Source: Suillus spraguei (lineage: Eukaryota > Basidiomycota > Agaricomycetes > Boletales > Suillaceae). From it: DNA of 64,000 bases. Of the stretch, positions 63,730 through 64,000 are shown piece after piece. Numbering within the stretch: the stretch's first letter is position 1; every line of letters begins with the position of its first letter. The stretch covers positions 186,001 through 250,000 of the forward strand of contig JABCPU010000031.1 in NCBI GenBank assembly GCA_016800925.1, written 5' to 3'. The position numbers and the translations under genes are program-made. The notes beneath the pieces were generated by a model, which made no database searches, was not told the DNA's origin, and saw only the letters and a program-made list of their open reading frames with translations.

Positions 63730-64000
63730 GCATTTGGTTGACCAATCAAAGGCCTTATCTTTCTTTGTTAAATCGATAAGTGGTCAGGCGATGTCAGAGT
63801 AGTGGGAAATGAACGTGCGGTAGAAGTTGCAAAAACCAAGGAAAGACTGAACATCTTTTACAGATTTCGGAACTGGCCATTCGGAGATTCCCTTGGTCTT
63901 GGCGGTATCCATAGCAACTTGTCCGGGACGAATTATCATTCCGAGGTATTCCACTTCTTCTGCATCGAAAGTGCATTTCTCCAGTTTTAAGAACAGATGT
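63730..64000 (-). pseudogene. Pol of copy E: reverse transcriptase C-terminal part
   Basis: LEKCTFDAEEVEYLGMIIRP, AMDTAKTKGISEWPVPKSVK, FLGFCNFYRTFISHYSDIA, then TGA for the CGA of IARPLI, and LTKKDKAFDWSTKC. Continues past the window edge. Confidence 0.85.

Larger units (their letters stand above)
59814..64000 (-). mobile_element. Ty3/gypsy chromovirus copy E, continues beyond window
   Basis: Minus-strand 3' portion: 3' LTR (59814-60760, with a nested solo LTR), polypurine tract, ORF3b, ORF3a fused to integrase by a deletion, RNase H, and part of RT up to the window edge. The outer flank aagac (59809-59813) is one presumed target duplicate. Confidence 0.93.

Noticed and set aside
1..64000. 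CRISPR arrays, rRNA or tRNA genes
   Set aside because: No regular spacer-repeat arrays, no rRNA-like conserved blocks, and no convincing tRNA cloverleaf or B-box context were seen; a tRNAscan run would be decisive.

Overview
The window looks like a gene-poor, repeat-dense stretch of a mushroom-forming basidiomycete (Agaricomycetes) nuclear genome. The evidence is short introns (about 42-65 bp), an F-box gene of the type expanded in Agaricomycetes, a fragment of a group III (Nik1-type) hybrid histidine kinase, a DUF6532 gene, and transposon lineages typical of these fungi: chromodomain Ty3/gypsy elements, tnp2/CACTA, Plavaka (KDZ), Harbinger and Fot1/pogo. The species cannot be named from the sequence alone.

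Layout. 1-3062: left-truncated minus-strand chromovirus copy A with its 5' LTR. 3284-3560: a MITE with 26-bp perfect terminal repeats. 3834-6884: an intact-looking pogo/Fot1 element with a spliced 837-codon DD35D transposase. 6886-9300: a decayed A1 aspartic protease followed by an S53 (sedolisin) fragment; the same pair recurs inverted at 19690-22255 and in part at 25490-26140. 9800-10941: Plavaka remnant. 12640-15832: a DUF6532 gene cut by a 1.39-kb solo LTR. 16331-19648: nested foldback (long inverted repeat) elements carrying another solo LTR. 22964-23319: an unrecognised ORF ended by a 70-bp internally deleted solo LTR. 24700-25145: minisatellite. 26485-28380: the best host gene, a six-exon F-box protein. 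29112-30307: the Nik1-like kinase fragment. 30601-34507: a two-gene Harbinger element with TAA target duplication. 34536-37582: solo LTR, second Harbinger fragment, and truncated chromovirus copy D. 37583-38825: a 1.24-kb near-palindrome. 38830-50705: a tnp2 transposase gene split by complete chromovirus copy B (40795-49120, target duplication GGTAA), which itself carries a solo LTR. 51157-58167: plus-strand chromovirus copy C with both LTRs truncated. 58165-58430: 73-bp tandem repeats. 59814-64000: minus-strand chromovirus copy E, whose 3' LTR is itself interrupted by a solo LTR.

The dominant chromovirus family can be read by comparing copies A-E. Gag with a CCHC knuckle is followed by a -1 shift into protease-RT-RNase H-integrase-chromodomain. 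Pol is then followed by two extra ORFs in the env position: ORF3a overlaps the end of pol, and ORF3b encodes a second CCHC-knuckle protein. The sequence after the 5' LTR is complementary to the predicted start of the transcript inside the LTR, the arrangement of self-priming Tf1-type elements. Most breaks in these copies are CGA-to-TGA changes, as expected from deamination of methylated CpG.
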